From Ditylenchus dipsaci (taxonomy: Eukaryota > Nematoda > Chromadorea > Rhabditida > Anguinidae), in contig SADC01001323.1 of assembly GCA_004194705.1 (NCBI GenBank), positions 62,001 through 126,000 on the forward strand: a DNA stretch of 64,000 bases. The letters are read 5' to 3'. Shown one piece after another: positions 43,590 through 55,814 of the stretch. How positions within the stretch are numbered: the first letter of the stretch is position 1; each line of letters begins with the position of its first letter. The notes beneath the pieces are model-generated. The model saw only the letters and a program-made list of their open reading frames with translations, was not told the DNA's origin and did no database searches. Made by a program: the position numbers and the translations under genes.

Positions 43590-44820
43590 GCATATAATTT
43601 CGGATGAGACTTTCAAGTACGCGCCACTCGGAACCAAGCAAATTTATCGCCTGTTCGGACTAATACGTCGAACACACGCAACTCCACTGGTGACGGTTCT
43701 GCTCAAGAAAAAGACAAAAGAAGTCTACAAGAAAATGTGGATGAAAGGTAAAATTCATGTCTTTTCAGAGGTCTTATATTCAGCAGTTTTCAGTCAAAGA
43801 GTCTCTCTCAAACCTGGGGTCATCAATTCTATTGGATTTGCAAATTTCGACGCAGAAATCGCCGCTTATTCCTCTTTCCAGGAAGTTTTTTTAGGTGTTG
43901 CAGTCAAGCTATGCGCTTTTCATGCTAAACAGGGACTCTATTGGAAGGTAACTTTTACTCTGGGATTTTTCTTAACAATTTGGTTTAGATCCAAGGTTTG
44001 GGACTTTCAGTGGAATACGAAGCAAATGGACAGCTACAAACGGTTGTAAGAACGCTTGGTGCATTGCAAATCACGCCTATGGTTGAGTGGATTCTGTGCC
44101 TCCAATTACTTCAAGCGAGAATCGCAAACGCCGAATTCACTCAAGATCTCAAGGCTAAATAAAAATAAGTTTTGAGACCTTTTGAGTAAGGTTCATTTGC
44201 TTGAAATGAAAAATTATTTCAATTTTGAAGAAATACGTGGCTTTCATTAGGGGAAATCTTTCGTCTCTTTGCTTACTCAGGTCCAAGAACTACTAATCAT
44301 GCCGAGAGCTACCACAGTAAGCAGCGTATCTTTTTCTCCATTAACTGTAAACTTGGTCATTGGGCGATGATTTTCAAACAAGTAGGATTTTTAAAAAGCG
44401 TTTTAGATCTGCTTTTAAGCTGTCTTTAGGTGACGCACACAGAAGAGCTGGATGCTGGGAAGTTTATGAAGGACGGCAGCTACCAAGAAGACAGCGAGTT
44501 GAGTATGCGGAAATCACTCGAAGTTTGGACTCATAAAAAGTATTTTTGTGGATTTCTCATCTCATTCGTATTTTACTTCATTGTTTCTAGGACAAGCTCC
44601 TGCAGTTCCTACCTTCAGATCAAGGCATGTTTCGTGGTGAGGTGTATGTGCGCAAGATGTCTAAATAACTCAAGCGGGTTGGCCGGCTCATGGGGATTAA
44701 CGCTGCGGAGTATAGGTATTTGTGATTGAATATTTCAACTTTGACGCTTATTTTTTTAAGAGAAATTATCAACGAAGACGACTTGGAGGAACAGAATATC
44801 CATTAACCAGTCGAAGAAGC
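43590..44820 (+). pseudogene. MULE transposase, nearly complete C-terminal two thirds
   Basis: Exon A (about 43590-43947) encodes SDETFKYAPLGTKQIYRLFG, LVTVLLKKKTKEVYKKMW and GFANFDAEIAAYSSF, then AVKLCAFHAKQGLYWK. These are the DGTFK, E..Y, D.E.A and C.FH..Q blocks of the MULE transposase domain. Exon B (43989-44161) begins IQGLGLSVEYEANGQL. Further blocks follow in other frames or exons: GPRTTNHAESYHSKQR at about 44281, and THTEELDAGKFMKDGSYQED at 44430. A last block (QFLPSDQGMFRGEVYVRKMS) has an internal TAA before LKRVGRLMGINAAEY. Not convincingly intact, so marked as a pseudogene. No end repeats or 9-bp duplication found. Confidence 0.75.
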
Positions 44821-45159
44821 GATGCAAACTGTCCGTAGGGAAAATTCGGCCGATATCTCACTTTTTGATTGAATGTTATAATATGTCATTAGCTCTGTTT
44901 GAAATGTTCTGAGTTTGTTTGAGATCAATAAATAAGAGCATCGCAAATTTGAAAAGGGTAACTCGGTTTATTGATTTGTCTTCTGTGAAAAGATTTGTCC
45001 TCTTCAGGGACGCAAATAACATTGGCTTCTAAATTTTAGTCAAAATCATTTTTTTGCATCAAAATAGCAAAAAACACGGAATAAGATTACTTTTGCCTTT
45101 TATAAGTTAAAATGTCTTTTTTCTGCCCAAGTGTCCTTTTTGGAATACTTTTGGGTACA

Positions 45160-45320
45160 GTGTAACGAGTTGGTGCAATGAGTCGTCAATGTAACGAGTC
45201 GGTGTAACGAGTCGTCAGTGTAACCAGTCGGTGTAACGAGTCGTCAATGTAACGAGTCGGTGTAACGAGTCGTCAATGTAACGAGTCGGTGTAATGAGTC
45301 AGTATTTGTAACGAGTCGGT
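45160..45320. repeat. Tandem array, unit about 29 bp (GTAACGAGTCGGTGTAACGA)
   Basis: Five copies of GTAACGAGTCGGTGTAACGA GTCGTCAAT with small differences. Within each unit TAACGAGTCG is itself repeated. Confidence 0.85.
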
Positions 45321-46267
45321 TAGCAGTCGAACGGAACAACCGTTGTTTCTAGTGCAGAATTTCACGTTGATCATTTTCATATATAGAAGTACGGGTGTTC
45401 GGATGTGATGAAGTGACCTAATAACCCGTTTCCAGCAATCGACCATTTCGAGAAGAGTGGACAATCTCCCGAGATGCTGACACTACTCCTCTTCAGACCA
45501 TGTATGCGACCGCGATATGTCAAAATGATCGCCACGATCTGTTCTTTCGAATGAGTGTATTTGAGTTGCAATTTGTATGCAAAAATTTGGACAACCATCG
45601 TCCAACTCACAAAACCACCATTTTCTGACCTGTCAAATTTTCACTTAAAGTCTTTCAAGAGCACGTCATAACTGTCTATAACTGCGTGATGCCTGGTCAA
45701 TACTTGTAGAGAAATTCCAGAGCTACAAGATGAGCGGAAAATTAGCACGAAAATTTGATAAAAGTCACTCAAAAATTACAGCAGAAGGGTTAAGACCAGC
45801 TGTTTTCATGGTAATGGAATTTGAAGGTTACTTGGTTCGGCATATTCCTGCGCGACTTTTTGTAGGAAAATTGCGAGTGCAATATACCAAAATGATCAGC
45901 AGAAAAAGGGCAACAGAACTAATAGAAAGACTCACTATACAACAAGCAAATATCACAATATTAAAACCAGAACAGTTTGACCACAAAGTCCCTCTAAAAC
46001 CCAAGGGTTTTGGCCGAAAATTCAAGTGGTTGCGGATTGGTTTCGTAATTTTCTCAAAATTTTACAGGGCATCTTTTGAAAACAAAAATATCACGTGATA
46101 GAGTACAAAAAATCGCATCAGACACAAGTGTTAGATCACAGGTGATATGAACTCGTTAATTTATGAACTCGTTCATTAACTCGTTAACTCTAATTTTGCA
46201 AGTCTTTTACGTCAAACTATTTTTTGGACTAGTTTTTACTTTTGCTGAACAACCCAAAAGATTATTT
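45321..46267. other. Intergenic; one open frame of 122 codons at 45730-46098
   Basis: The + strand frame 45730-46098 (MSGKLARKFDKSHSKITAEG...) has no recognised domain, splice context or neighbours that would support it as a gene. ACTCGTTAA-type units occur at 46145-46195. Confidence 0.3.
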
Positions 46268-46369
46268 GGTTCTTGTCGGTTATCGGGACTACCTAGGTGA
46301 CTATCACCTTGTTATCGGGACTACCTACCCACATGTGTCACAAGGTAGTCCCGATAACCAACAAGAACC
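46268..46369. mobile_element. 102-bp palindromic MITE with 8-bp duplication GATTATTT
   Basis: Ends GGTTCTTGTCGGTTATCGGG and CCCGATAACCAACAAGAACC pair, and GATTATTT is exact at 46260-46267 and 46370-46377. GGTTATCGGGACTACC occurs three times within it, direct or inverted. A related end (GGTTCTAGTTGGTTATCGGG) is at 38434. Confidence 0.85.
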
Positions 46370-46532
46370 GATTATTTTACTTAAAGGGACTGTTAGATGC
46401 CGTTTTTCATGCTGATTCGGAATGTGGAGTTTTTTGTTTCTACATGGCTCTGTGCAGAAAATTCTTATAATTTTAGTAAAGTTTTAAATTAAAAAGGAGC
46501 CTAAATTGATTCTTTTGAATTTTTCCTATAAC

Positions 46533-46874
46533 ACGCCCCAAAGTAAACTGTTTTTTATTACTGACTTAAAAAAAGGGATGCGGGGGGGGGCAGGCACTAT
46601 TTTGCACCATCCATCAAAAATCGCCTGAATGAGCACGTGCCGATCCTGAGTCAGGATTTGCACCGCGAATTAACTGTGGGATTTCTCGAGTAATACTCAG
46701 TTAACTAAGTGTTAACTAAGCGATGTCAATCTTGACTCAGGATCGTGCGCTTTTCATTTGAGCGTGGTACAGATTCACCCGTTTTTGTGGCTACACATTT
46801 CAAGATGGTGCAAAATAGGGCCTAACACCCCCCCCCTAAAGTCAGAAATAAAAAAGTGTATTTTGAGGCGTGTT
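46533..46874. repeat. Fold-back with arms of about 85 bp
   Basis: TATAACACGCCCCAAAGTAA and ACTATTTTGCACCAT at the left pair with ATGGTGCAAAATAGGGCC and TTTTGAGGCGTGTTATATT at the right. Both arms contain a G/C homopolymer run. TGAGGCGTGTTATAT also occurs in the 57-60 kb duplication. Confidence 0.7.
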
Positions 46875-46988
46875 ATATTATAATTTTTTCGGACGTGGCA
46901 AACGACACACCATCAGAAAGCCCAGACGATGCGCTTTTTAATGAGCATAAAACAATTTACTTAGCATAATGAACTCATTGCTTAGTAG

Positions 46989-47575
46989 CAGTGTTGTCCA
47001 TTTGGCTCGCACGAGCCAAACGCAAGACCTAAATCGCATGTCCTAGCGAGCCAAATGGGTTCGAGCCATATGGGTCGCCTTTATTTATATATGCGAGCCA
47101 ATTGGCTACTTGTTTTTTGAAGGCGAGCCGAACGCGAGCCAATAATATCACAATACGAGCCATTTGTATCGCGAACCATTTGGCTAGCAAACATGAGCGA
47201 ATTTTTCGGCTCGCGTTTTTTACGTAAGTTTTGAAGATATTACTGGTCTAAACTTTAAATTTATGTCTTATTTTGTTGTTGTTTGCAAACAAATCAGTAA
47301 AAATTGAAAAAAGTAAAAATAAATAAACAATATTTAGGCGTTATTTCAGCTAACACTATTCTCCGCGAGCCGAACCATACGCTTATAATAGATGCGAGCC
47401 AAATGGCTCGCAAGCTGAATAACGCTTGTCACTTTGTTTTTTAACTTGGCGAGCCATATGGCTCGCGAGCAATACGGCTCGCCAAGTGAGCTACTTGGCG
47501 AGCAAGCAGCTCGCGTGCTTTTGGGCGAAGGGGCGCGAGCTGATCGCTCGCAAACGAGCCAAATGCACAACACTG
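46989..47575. mobile_element. 587-bp hAT-like element with GCGAGCCAAATGGCTCGC units
   Basis: Ends CAGTGTTGTCCATTTGGCTC and, inverted, CAGTGTTGTGCATTTGGCTC. Flanks CTTAGTAG and CTTATAAG agree at six of eight positions. Ends carry clusters of GCGAGCCAAATGGCTCGC (47025-47215 and 47395-47565), a palindromic unit. No transposase. Confidence 0.8.
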
Positions 47576-48728
47576 CTTATAAGCCTGCAGAAAAAAACGT
47601 AAGTGAATTTAAAGAGTTGTTGGTAAAATTGAGCTTTTTAAGGGCATTTTCCCGTCTGATTTTGTAACATTCGTGTCTTCCGTGAAAAACTGTACTGCAA
47701 AAGACCGAAGTTACAACTAAGAATTCCCATATTGAATGCTTTTTAAGATATTTGAAAAAAAAAATGGAAAAAATAGCGTGACGGACTATGACGGACTAAG
47801 GTAACAAAAAATTTATAAATAGGACGAAAAAATAAAAAAAAAAGAAACCATGCAGAGTCAAACTCAAAACCAAACTACAGACCACTAGGCTCTCGAGGCA
47901 CGCGGGTTGTAGAGTCTAAAATTGGTCAGATATTGTTTAAAGTCAACTAAATATAGTCGAAAATTGCAGAATCTAACCAAATATCATGATAACTTAGCCT
48001 CGGATTAGCCTCAGATTAGCCGCCTCTGATAGCCTCAGATTAGCCAAATCAGAAAATTTCAGGTCCTAGTGTCATGGGTTTAGGCTTAAACCCAGTCGGC
48101 TTCTACACGCCTAATCCCGCCCCACCTCTCCTCTATCTGCTCAAAGCTCAACCCACTTCCTCTCATTTAACCCCCCCCCTTAACCACTAAACGGGGTTAG
48201 TCAGCTTCCTGCTCTCCCCTCCTATCCTCTTATGTAGTGTTGATATTAGTTTTATTAGATTAAATAAAGATAGCTCAAATAATGCTTTTCGTGCATAACA
48301 CTTAGATGTGTGAGAACACGAATTTACGAGTTCCATGTTTTTCAAAACTCGTTTTCGCGGTCGAATGAAACTCATTTTTACGAGTTTAATTTTTTTTCGA
48401 CACTTGCTATTACGAGCTTTAAGTTTGCTAGTTTATATACAGCCTCTTTATAGTAAGGTCTTTCCAGTACATAGTCCAAATTTATTCTTTGCAATAAAAA
48501 ATTAGCAAAAATAGCTCCATAAAAAAGTTTTTGAGTTTCGTAAAATTTTTGCACATATATTGCAATTAACAATGTCATAATTAATCAAAAGGGTGACTGA
48601 GCGAAAGAACACTTTAGATTGTAGTAAATCTTACACAATAAAAAATGAAGAGATTATTGTAAAGCATCGGGTTTTCACAAAAAAACATCAATATAAAGTA
48701 GTGTATGCACATAATACATCTGTTTTAT
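47576..48728. other. Intergenic, no gene recognised
   Basis: A short cluster of CTCAGATTAGCC at 47998-48050. Otherwise unassigned AT-rich DNA between the hAT-like element and the lectin-like gene. Confidence 0.4.
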
Positions 48729-51668
48729 TTAGACTGTATAGAAATCTGTGTAAGAGACATGAGGTTGGGTCTTAGGCTCAGAAGGGTAGTAGGTTCCAGT
48801 CTTGTATCTGCCTTTGGAGACTCTCCTCATAAAATGGCAGCAGCAAAGCAATACAAGAAGGCCGGCTATTACAGTGCAAATAAGGAGGGGCAAAAGTACA
48901 GCATAAAAAGGGAATTCCTTGCTTTTCTCCCATTGATCCACAATTGTTTCCATGGAGCCATCTTTAGGTAGGGCACCACTACTAGTGTGTTTGCAACACC
49001 ACTCTTTTCTAAATCAGAGGCTAGCACAGGCGTTGTCTGTTGAGGAGTAGTTGTTGCAGGGGAGACTGAAAATTATACCGAATAAGTTTGTGATTAATTC
49101 TTTTAGGTTTATTTAACTTATAAACTTTTTTCAACTTTATTTAACCGATTTATCTAACTAGTCGAGCTCCAATTTGCTTTTACCATTATTGCTTAACACT
49201 AGAAAGGTCTATTGTACCAAAGTGAGCGTCTTGCTCAGAATTTCATGCTGACCATTCTTAGGCCGATCGAGCTACCGAAAAAAGCCTTTGAAGTTCGGTG
49301 TAACACAGTGCAAATTAGGTATGGTTTTTGTCATAAATTTTTTTGCGATACACACATTTACACTCATAAGAAAGCGCAACCAATTCCGCATCTGATAAGC
49401 ATAAAAAAGTAATAATAAAAGTTATCGAAAAAAAAGTTATGACAAAAAACCATACAGAATTTGCACTATGGTACACCGGACTTCAAATGCTAAAATTATC
49501 CGGAAAAAAGAATTTTTTCGGTAGCTCGATCGGTCTAAAAATGATCAGCTTGAAATTGTGAGCAAGACGCTCACTTCGGTACAATAAACCTTTTTAGTTT
49601 TAAAGACTGCCCTGAATTTGTAGTCAACTCACAAAGTAGTGTTACCTGTCTCGTCATAACAATTCTGGCAAGGGTGATAGATGGAGTAGTTGTGCTGCTC
49701 CTGTCAGGCAAAATTATTTGAGGGATACTTTCGTTCATCCAAGTTTCTTCTAGCTTGACTTCTGTGTTAGTGGTCGATGTTGATATGTGTGTTATAGAGG
49801 GTGCCCTAGTGGTGGTGGAGGCACAGCAGTGGTAGTGATGGCACGGTGGTGATAGTAATGGGTACGGCAGTAGTAGTAGTTGGTTGGGTGGTAGTGGCAG
49901 GCAGCGCTTTCTCCGCTGGTATTTTGCAAACGTGGGCATTCGACTTTGTCGAACACTTCAAATTGTGAATAGTAATTTCGAAAGGCACATCTTCAGCTTT
50001 GAGACTGGGTGCTGAGTCAACTGGACGATAGGCTTTGTAATCCATGCAAAACAGAGATTCAGGCAAGTGGGCAAGTTCGTTGGAGGTGCCTGTAGCGTCT
50101 GGATTAAAGTCAACGGTGAAATACCTGAAAATTAATAAACTGGGTCTTTCAATAAATAAAAATAACTGCTTACTGATATTTTTTCCAGGGCACGAAGTGG
50201 GTACCATCCACGAAATAGATATGTACTTGGTCACACTATCTTCTTCCTCATTCTTGTTGTATAGACCGAGCCAAAAGTCATTAGTAGTAGATGTAGCTGG
50301 CTCATTCATCACCAGGTCTAAATTGGAGTTACTATAATTTATACACTTTGAACAAAAAGAAATTTGAATTAACGTCTGTCAGAGTCAACCCCCAACTTCA
50401 AATGGCTTTTTCCAAAATTTCTTTTTCAAAAAATATTCTGGCTGGCCATAATGTAGTATTTTTTCTCAGCTTTCTCATGGCGTATTTGGTTTTCCAATTC
50501 GCCGTCAATTTTTAAATTAACCTAGTAGTTTTACAAAAAGTGACATGTTTCAGTAAGCTAATAGACCTCATATCTCCGCTTATATAGCGTAATTTGGAAA
50601 AATAAATTACGAAATCGGAATCCTTGCAACTTTTTGACGAGATTGATAAAAAAAATTGACGAAAGACTAAAGAAAAATTTTAAATTTGGAATAAAAATAG
50701 TGTCGGACCCTAGGCGGGAACCAAATTTTTAAGGCGTCGTTAAAAAAAACAGCAGACAATAGGGTCACATTCAAACGGTTAATGACAGAAAGCCAACGAC
50801 GATTTTGCCGTTCTATGCGTTTGACACCCCGTGAACCCTATTCCATTACTAGTTCCATTGCATGGATTTTTCGTGTTGGTCCATAGGGTTGCTTTTTTTG
50901 TCGGCGTCGCGTTGTATCGAGACTTAACTGTATCTAAAACTTTTTTGAGCAAATCTCAAGAATTTATTTTTGCGTTGTTGCTTATTCTTTTCAGGCAAAA
51001 GTTCAAATTATACACGAAAAAACAACAGGGGAAGGCAGAACAAAAATATCCTAATATGTCTGGGTCTTCTAGATATATTTTTAAACTGCATCAATTTGTA
51101 CAGCAGAACTTTTTGAAAAATATCGCAGAGGACTTGACAATTTTTTCAGAAATAAAGTAATGCAGCTAACCAAAAATTAATAAATGCAAAGCCTACCTCT
51201 GATGAATTCATATTCGGTGGGAGAGTGGAAGGAGGCAAGATGAGCATCATACTGCCTGCAGTTAGCTTCAGATTCCAAAAAATTCATGTGAAGAGGGAAG
51301 ACCTTAGCATAACAACATAATTAAAAGTTATAAAAGCACAAAAAATATCAATAAATAGAATTATAAATTTCGAGATGGTTAAAGTAAAAAATGGTTGAGA
51401 TAAAAAACTGACTCGTAAAATAAAAAGGACCGTGAGCAATCCGAAATCATGATTTGTGGCCATTTTGACTCTGTCAATGAGCGAAATAAAAAATCACCTT
51501 GTAGAGGAACGACTGTCCATTGGGTTGTTTGTAGATGGTCCAGGACTGGCCCATATGATCCTGGACAATATCATTCGCAACACCAATATTAGCGATTGAG
51601 AAGAATAGGAGAAGAAGAAGAATAAATATGAATGCCTTTCTAGACAAGGGCATCGACATGTTTGGCAT
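48729..51668 (-). pseudogene. C-type lectin-like single-pass membrane protein gene, three frameshifts
   Basis: Read on the - strand. Exon 1 (51668-51498) has a signal peptide (SRKAFIFILLLLLFFSIANI). Exon 2 (51302-51197) FPLHMNFLESEANCRQYDAH and exon 3 (50317-50174) NDFWLGLYNKNEEEDS, then VDGTHFVPWKKY, form the C-type lectin-like fold. Exon 4 (50124-49646) completes it (CSTKSNAHVCKIP) and goes on into a Thr/Pro-rich, mucin-like stalk. The last exon (from 49065 or 49036 to 48729) has a transmembrane segment (VLLPLLICTVIAGLLVLLCC) and a Tyr-rich tail ending SYTDFYTV. Frame changes are needed near 50215, near 49830 and near 48975. Each looks like one missing base. Either a decaying gene or base-call errors. 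A 390-bp fold-back lies in the last intron. Confidence 0.7.
49205..49593. repeat. Fold-back element in the last intron of the lectin-like gene
   Basis: AGGTCTATTGTACCAAAGTG and GAGCGTCTTGCTCAGAATTT at the left are inverted at the right end (CACTTCGGTACAATAAACCT). Inner arm parts GATCGAGCTACCGAAAAAA also pair. No coding capacity. Confidence 0.75.
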
Positions 51669-53103
51669 CGACCAATTGACCAAATGTTACAGCCGAATAT
51701 AACAACAAGCAAAACTAGTTGAATAAGCTTGAAAAACAATGAAATTAGGAAATTGAATACAGTCTATCATTACAATCTTCTAAATAAATCTGATAAGATA
51801 TGAATCACATTCACTTATGCTCGGTTCACCAAAAAAAGTGAGTCAGAAATAAGCAGGACCAATTTTCTGCAACATGAAATCAGTGATAATGATCCTTTTG
51901 GTCCCGATTTCGGGGTTCAACCTGCGCTTAAACTCTTGGGCTAAGAACAAATATTCATTAAATAGCAGGGCTACCATTTGGGTTAATTAATCAGAAAAAG
52001 GTGATTTTAGACACCAGGAGTTTTTAAAAATCAGACATTAGAGCCAAAATCTGATTTTTTAAAAATTTGGTTGATTTTAAACACCATAAATTCTAGAAAA
52101 TCTGATTTTTAGTCCCGAAATCTAATTTTTCCAAAATTTGTTTCATTTTTGAAAATTTGAGTTGGAAGCCCTGTTTAATAGTCATCTTCACATGGTATAT
52201 TTCAGCCGAAAAAATACATTGCTTTGATATTTCAACCACTTTGGCTGAATTTGTTAGAGATTTGCAACAACAAAAAAATTGCCTGGCTTTTTTCTACAGT
52301 TATAGTCGAAAAGTTTAGAGCAAACAATAGTATGTTGAAAATATTTACTGAACTTGTACCATAATTCGGACACAGCTGCAAAATCTGCAAGACTTTGACC
52401 ATAACAAAGGAGATGTAAAACACACACAAAAAGAGTTTACCCATTTTTTCTCAGTTTACCAAAAATTGACAAAAGTAAACAAACATCTTACATCAACTTC
52501 ATTGATTTCCGATGACTCATTCCCCAAATTCAGTGACTATAGGGGGTAGCCTATTAGAAGACACAAGGTTTGTAATAGCCGAAAAGCAAACCAAAGAAAC
52601 ATTGGGCAGCAACACAACAAAAAGCTAATAGCATATAGAACAAACATGTACTATAAAAGCAGACAATAAGCTGCACTGTAGCCAAGCATGCCCCTCGTAC
52701 AGATTTAGAACCAAATTGTCTGGGCTAGGAGTTAGGAGAACAGAGGAATTAAAGAAATCATCCCTTTTCGGCCCTAAAAAAATCAATCAAGCTGTGTGTG
52801 ATTGTTTTACTGATAATGCTCACACAATAGAAGAAAGAGAACAGAGCTTGAAGAATAAACAATGCTGATATCCCAATTTGAGTGAACCAGAGAAAGAAAG
52901 AGGCTCACAGAGAATATAAGGGAGGGTCTTTGCCCCCTTCTGTGAAATAAATCTGCCAATCAGCAAGTTGAAAACAACTAAGCAAGGCCCGAAGTACAAT
53001 TGAACGGAGGGCTGTGAAGTGATGAAGAACATATTTATGGCTGACAACGGACCCTCCCGGGTGTCATTCTGAGGACCCTATCGAGTGAATTTTTCGGTAC
53101 ATG
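51669..53103. other. Intergenic, no gene recognised
   Basis: Presumed promoter side of the lectin-like gene, then unassigned DNA with a few AAAATCTGATTTTT units at 52035-52130. A 14-bp direct repeat of that type is not an array. Confidence 0.4.
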
Positions 53104-54362
53104 GGGTCCCAAAAAAGTCCCTACGCTTCAAGGGCACCGTCCGACAATTTTTTATATCACTTTTTTTAAAACAATATGTCACTTTGTAGACCTGGAATTT
53201 TTCTATCGAATGGTATATAAACATTTTATTACTAAAAAATTATTTATAAATTGACAGGACAAAATTTAAAATCTCGATTTCAAATCCGGGAATTTTCAGT
53301 TTTTGTTAAAGTATTTAATGGTCCAAAAAATCTTTAATCTTTTTAAGAGCTGTTAGTTTCATGGTGTGCGCATATCAAGAGCTACAAAATCCATTTTACA
53401 TGGATAAAAATTTAGGTCTGCGTGTTGAGATATGGCCTTTTGAAAAAAACTGAGAATAAAAAAAACCCGAGTTTTCGAAATGCCTGTCGACTTCCAAAAT
53501 GACCCTAAAATGTGTTAGGAGCCAAATGGTGACTTTTAAAAGCAAAATTGGAAACATTTTATGTGCCAATATAAAGAGGACCGCAAGAGAAAATCATGTG
53601 TTTGAGACATTTTTGTGATAAAAAATTGGCGGGGGGGGTTTATTCAACATACGGAAAATTCAAAAAATTGGCTACTAATGAGCAGCCTAAAAGTCAGTTA
53701 CAAATTTTTCGCTTTGACAAAACTTAAAATTCCCGGATTTGAAATCGAGATTTTAAATTTTGTCCTGTCAATTTATAAATTTTTTTTTTCGTAATGAAAT
53801 GTTTATATACCACCAGGGATGAGGGTTTCGGTCTAACTAGGCCTATTTTAGGCCTATTTTGAGGCCTAAAATAGGCCTACGAAAATTGAGTTAGGCCTAG
53901 TCCTAACTAGGCCTTTCTTAGGCCTAGGCCTTTTCGGTCTAACTAGGCCTATTTTAGGCCTTTTTTAGGCCTATTTTTTGGCGGGAATTTGAAATAATTT
54001 TATTTTCAAAGAATTTTTTGTGCTTTGTGATAAGGATAATACTTTTTTCCGGCTCGAATCCACGCTTTTTTCAAATTGTTCGTTGCTCAAGGCTAGGTAA
54101 CTACGATTGGCATGATTGTTTGGACTAATTTCCGTAGCTCCTCTACTGATTCAACCTGTTTTCTTTTTCACAGTTATTATTCATCAGTAATTTTGCTTAT
54201 TCAGGTATTAAAGCAAACCAAAACCAATCAATGATTTTGTCACTGTCAGATTCACGGGTTTCCTTTTTATTTCTTTTCTTCACTATAGCGTTGTAATTTG
54301 TTGGCAGCCACCCACCGCCACTGGTGGCTACCCAAAATTTCCACCACCACCGGTGGATCCAG

Positions 54363-54530
54363 AGGCGTAGCCAGAAAAATCTGACGGGGGGGGGGGGCTA
54401 AAGCACCCCGAGAGGTCATTTTCCCTACACCGTTTTCGAGTTTTATAGTGTTTTTAATTAACAATTTTTTTCGAAAAACCTGACGGGGGGGTGGCTATAG
54501 CCCCTCAGCCCCCCCCTGGCTACGCCCATG
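54363..54530. mobile_element. Nested MITE with GGCGTAGCCAG ends
   Basis: GGCGTAGCCAGAAAAATCTG and CTGGCTACGCC are inverted ends, each followed by a G or C run. CTGACGGGGGGG occurs twice in direct order within. It sits among GGTGGATCCACCGGTGG palindromes in the centre of the hAT element. Confidence 0.6.
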
Positions 54531-55429
54531 GGTGGATCCACCGGTGGATTTACCACACTGAACACAGCATATGCAAATAGTGAGATTTTGGAATTTTCGA
54601 ACCACTGGCTAGCTTCTCTCACCAATTGATCATCAAGCGCGATTTGTGGGTGTTCTCTTGCTCATTTTGTTCTTGTTTTCTAGTAGCCTTGAATAAGAGG
54701 ATGTTTAATCAAATGCGTGGTTTAAAGTCAATTCCATTAGAGATAATTTGAAGTTTTCACTGCAGTTAAATACTTTAGTTCACATGACCATATACACATA
54801 ATCAGCTTGCTTGAAAGCTGTATGAAGCAAAAGTGTAATTTCAACGAGACATTTACCTGACTAAGAGTCCTGAAAGGGGCATGGCATCGCCTTGTTAGAA
54901 AAGCAATAAAGTCGAAATCATGCAGGGGTCGTAACTGAAGAGTACATTATGTAGCGTGTAAATTATAGGGAGAGAATACTCTTTTCAAATCATCGCAGCC
55001 AATAGTTGATCGGTTGCCAGGCAAAATTGACAATTTTCCGGTGCCGGTGTCCAGAGCCGTTTTTGTATATGGTTGGTGTCAGCACTTAGCGCTAATACCC
55101 ACCGTCAGAATCTCGCCATATGGGACATTGACACCGGCTTCAAAATTTTCTTTTCAGCTACTGACGTATTTACTCATTTGGCGCCGGTGCCCACACTCAG
55201 CGCAAATTTTCCGCGAATCTTGAGCCAGTGTCCAGTACTTTCCACGGAGTCTATATACCCTCAGAGTGGTTAGGGTTACTGTCTGACACAATATCCAGGT
55301 CCATTATACCTCCCGTAGAGGCCCTGATCGAGCCGGCAAGCTGAGCCTTTCCGTAATTACGGCACATAGCAGCTAGTTCATGTTTTAAGCAGATTATAAC
55401 ATCCAGTGTACATCCCGTGTAACATCTAG

Positions 55430-55735
55430 ATAGTTGGTGTATCTTTTTGGGGCTTAATCCAATCCAGTGGATTAGGGCACTCTCCAGGCAGGACAGGTAC
55501 CCTCCAGGCGGTTAGAAAAGCTTCCAGGCAGTTAGAGTATGTTTTACCACTTGGGTATCCTCCAGGTGAATGAAGTAGCGCTGATCAGTTTACGATGCTT
55601 CTAGGCAGTTTAGGTACTCTACAGATGATTGGTGTACCCTCTGTATAGATAGGTCACCCTAAAGGAAGTTAAGTCATATTGTAGGCAGTTATAAACCTTC
55701 AGGTGGTTGGTGTATCCTTCAGGTGGATAGAGCAC
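55430..55735. repeat. Degenerate tandem array (YCCAGGYGGTTAG units)
   Basis: About ten copies of variants of TACCCTCCAGGCGGTTAG spaced roughly 25-32 bp, all in one direction. Confidence 0.65.
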
Positions 55736-55814
55736 ATCTTGGTACCAAAAACTAAAGGTGCTAATTCAAAATTTAATTTTTTAATTTTTCTGTCTAGCAA
55801 AAAATTATTATTTA

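Noticed and set aside
45160..45320. CRISPR-like alternation of repeat and spacer
   Set aside because: Units are contiguous without variable spacers, and the sequence is clearly eukaryotic (introns, transposons).
45730..46098. 122-codon open frame (MSGKLARKFDKSHSKI...)
   Set aside because: Length is within chance for 64 kb of AT-rich DNA, with no recognised domain and no splice or poly(A) context. A real lineage-specific gene cannot be excluded.
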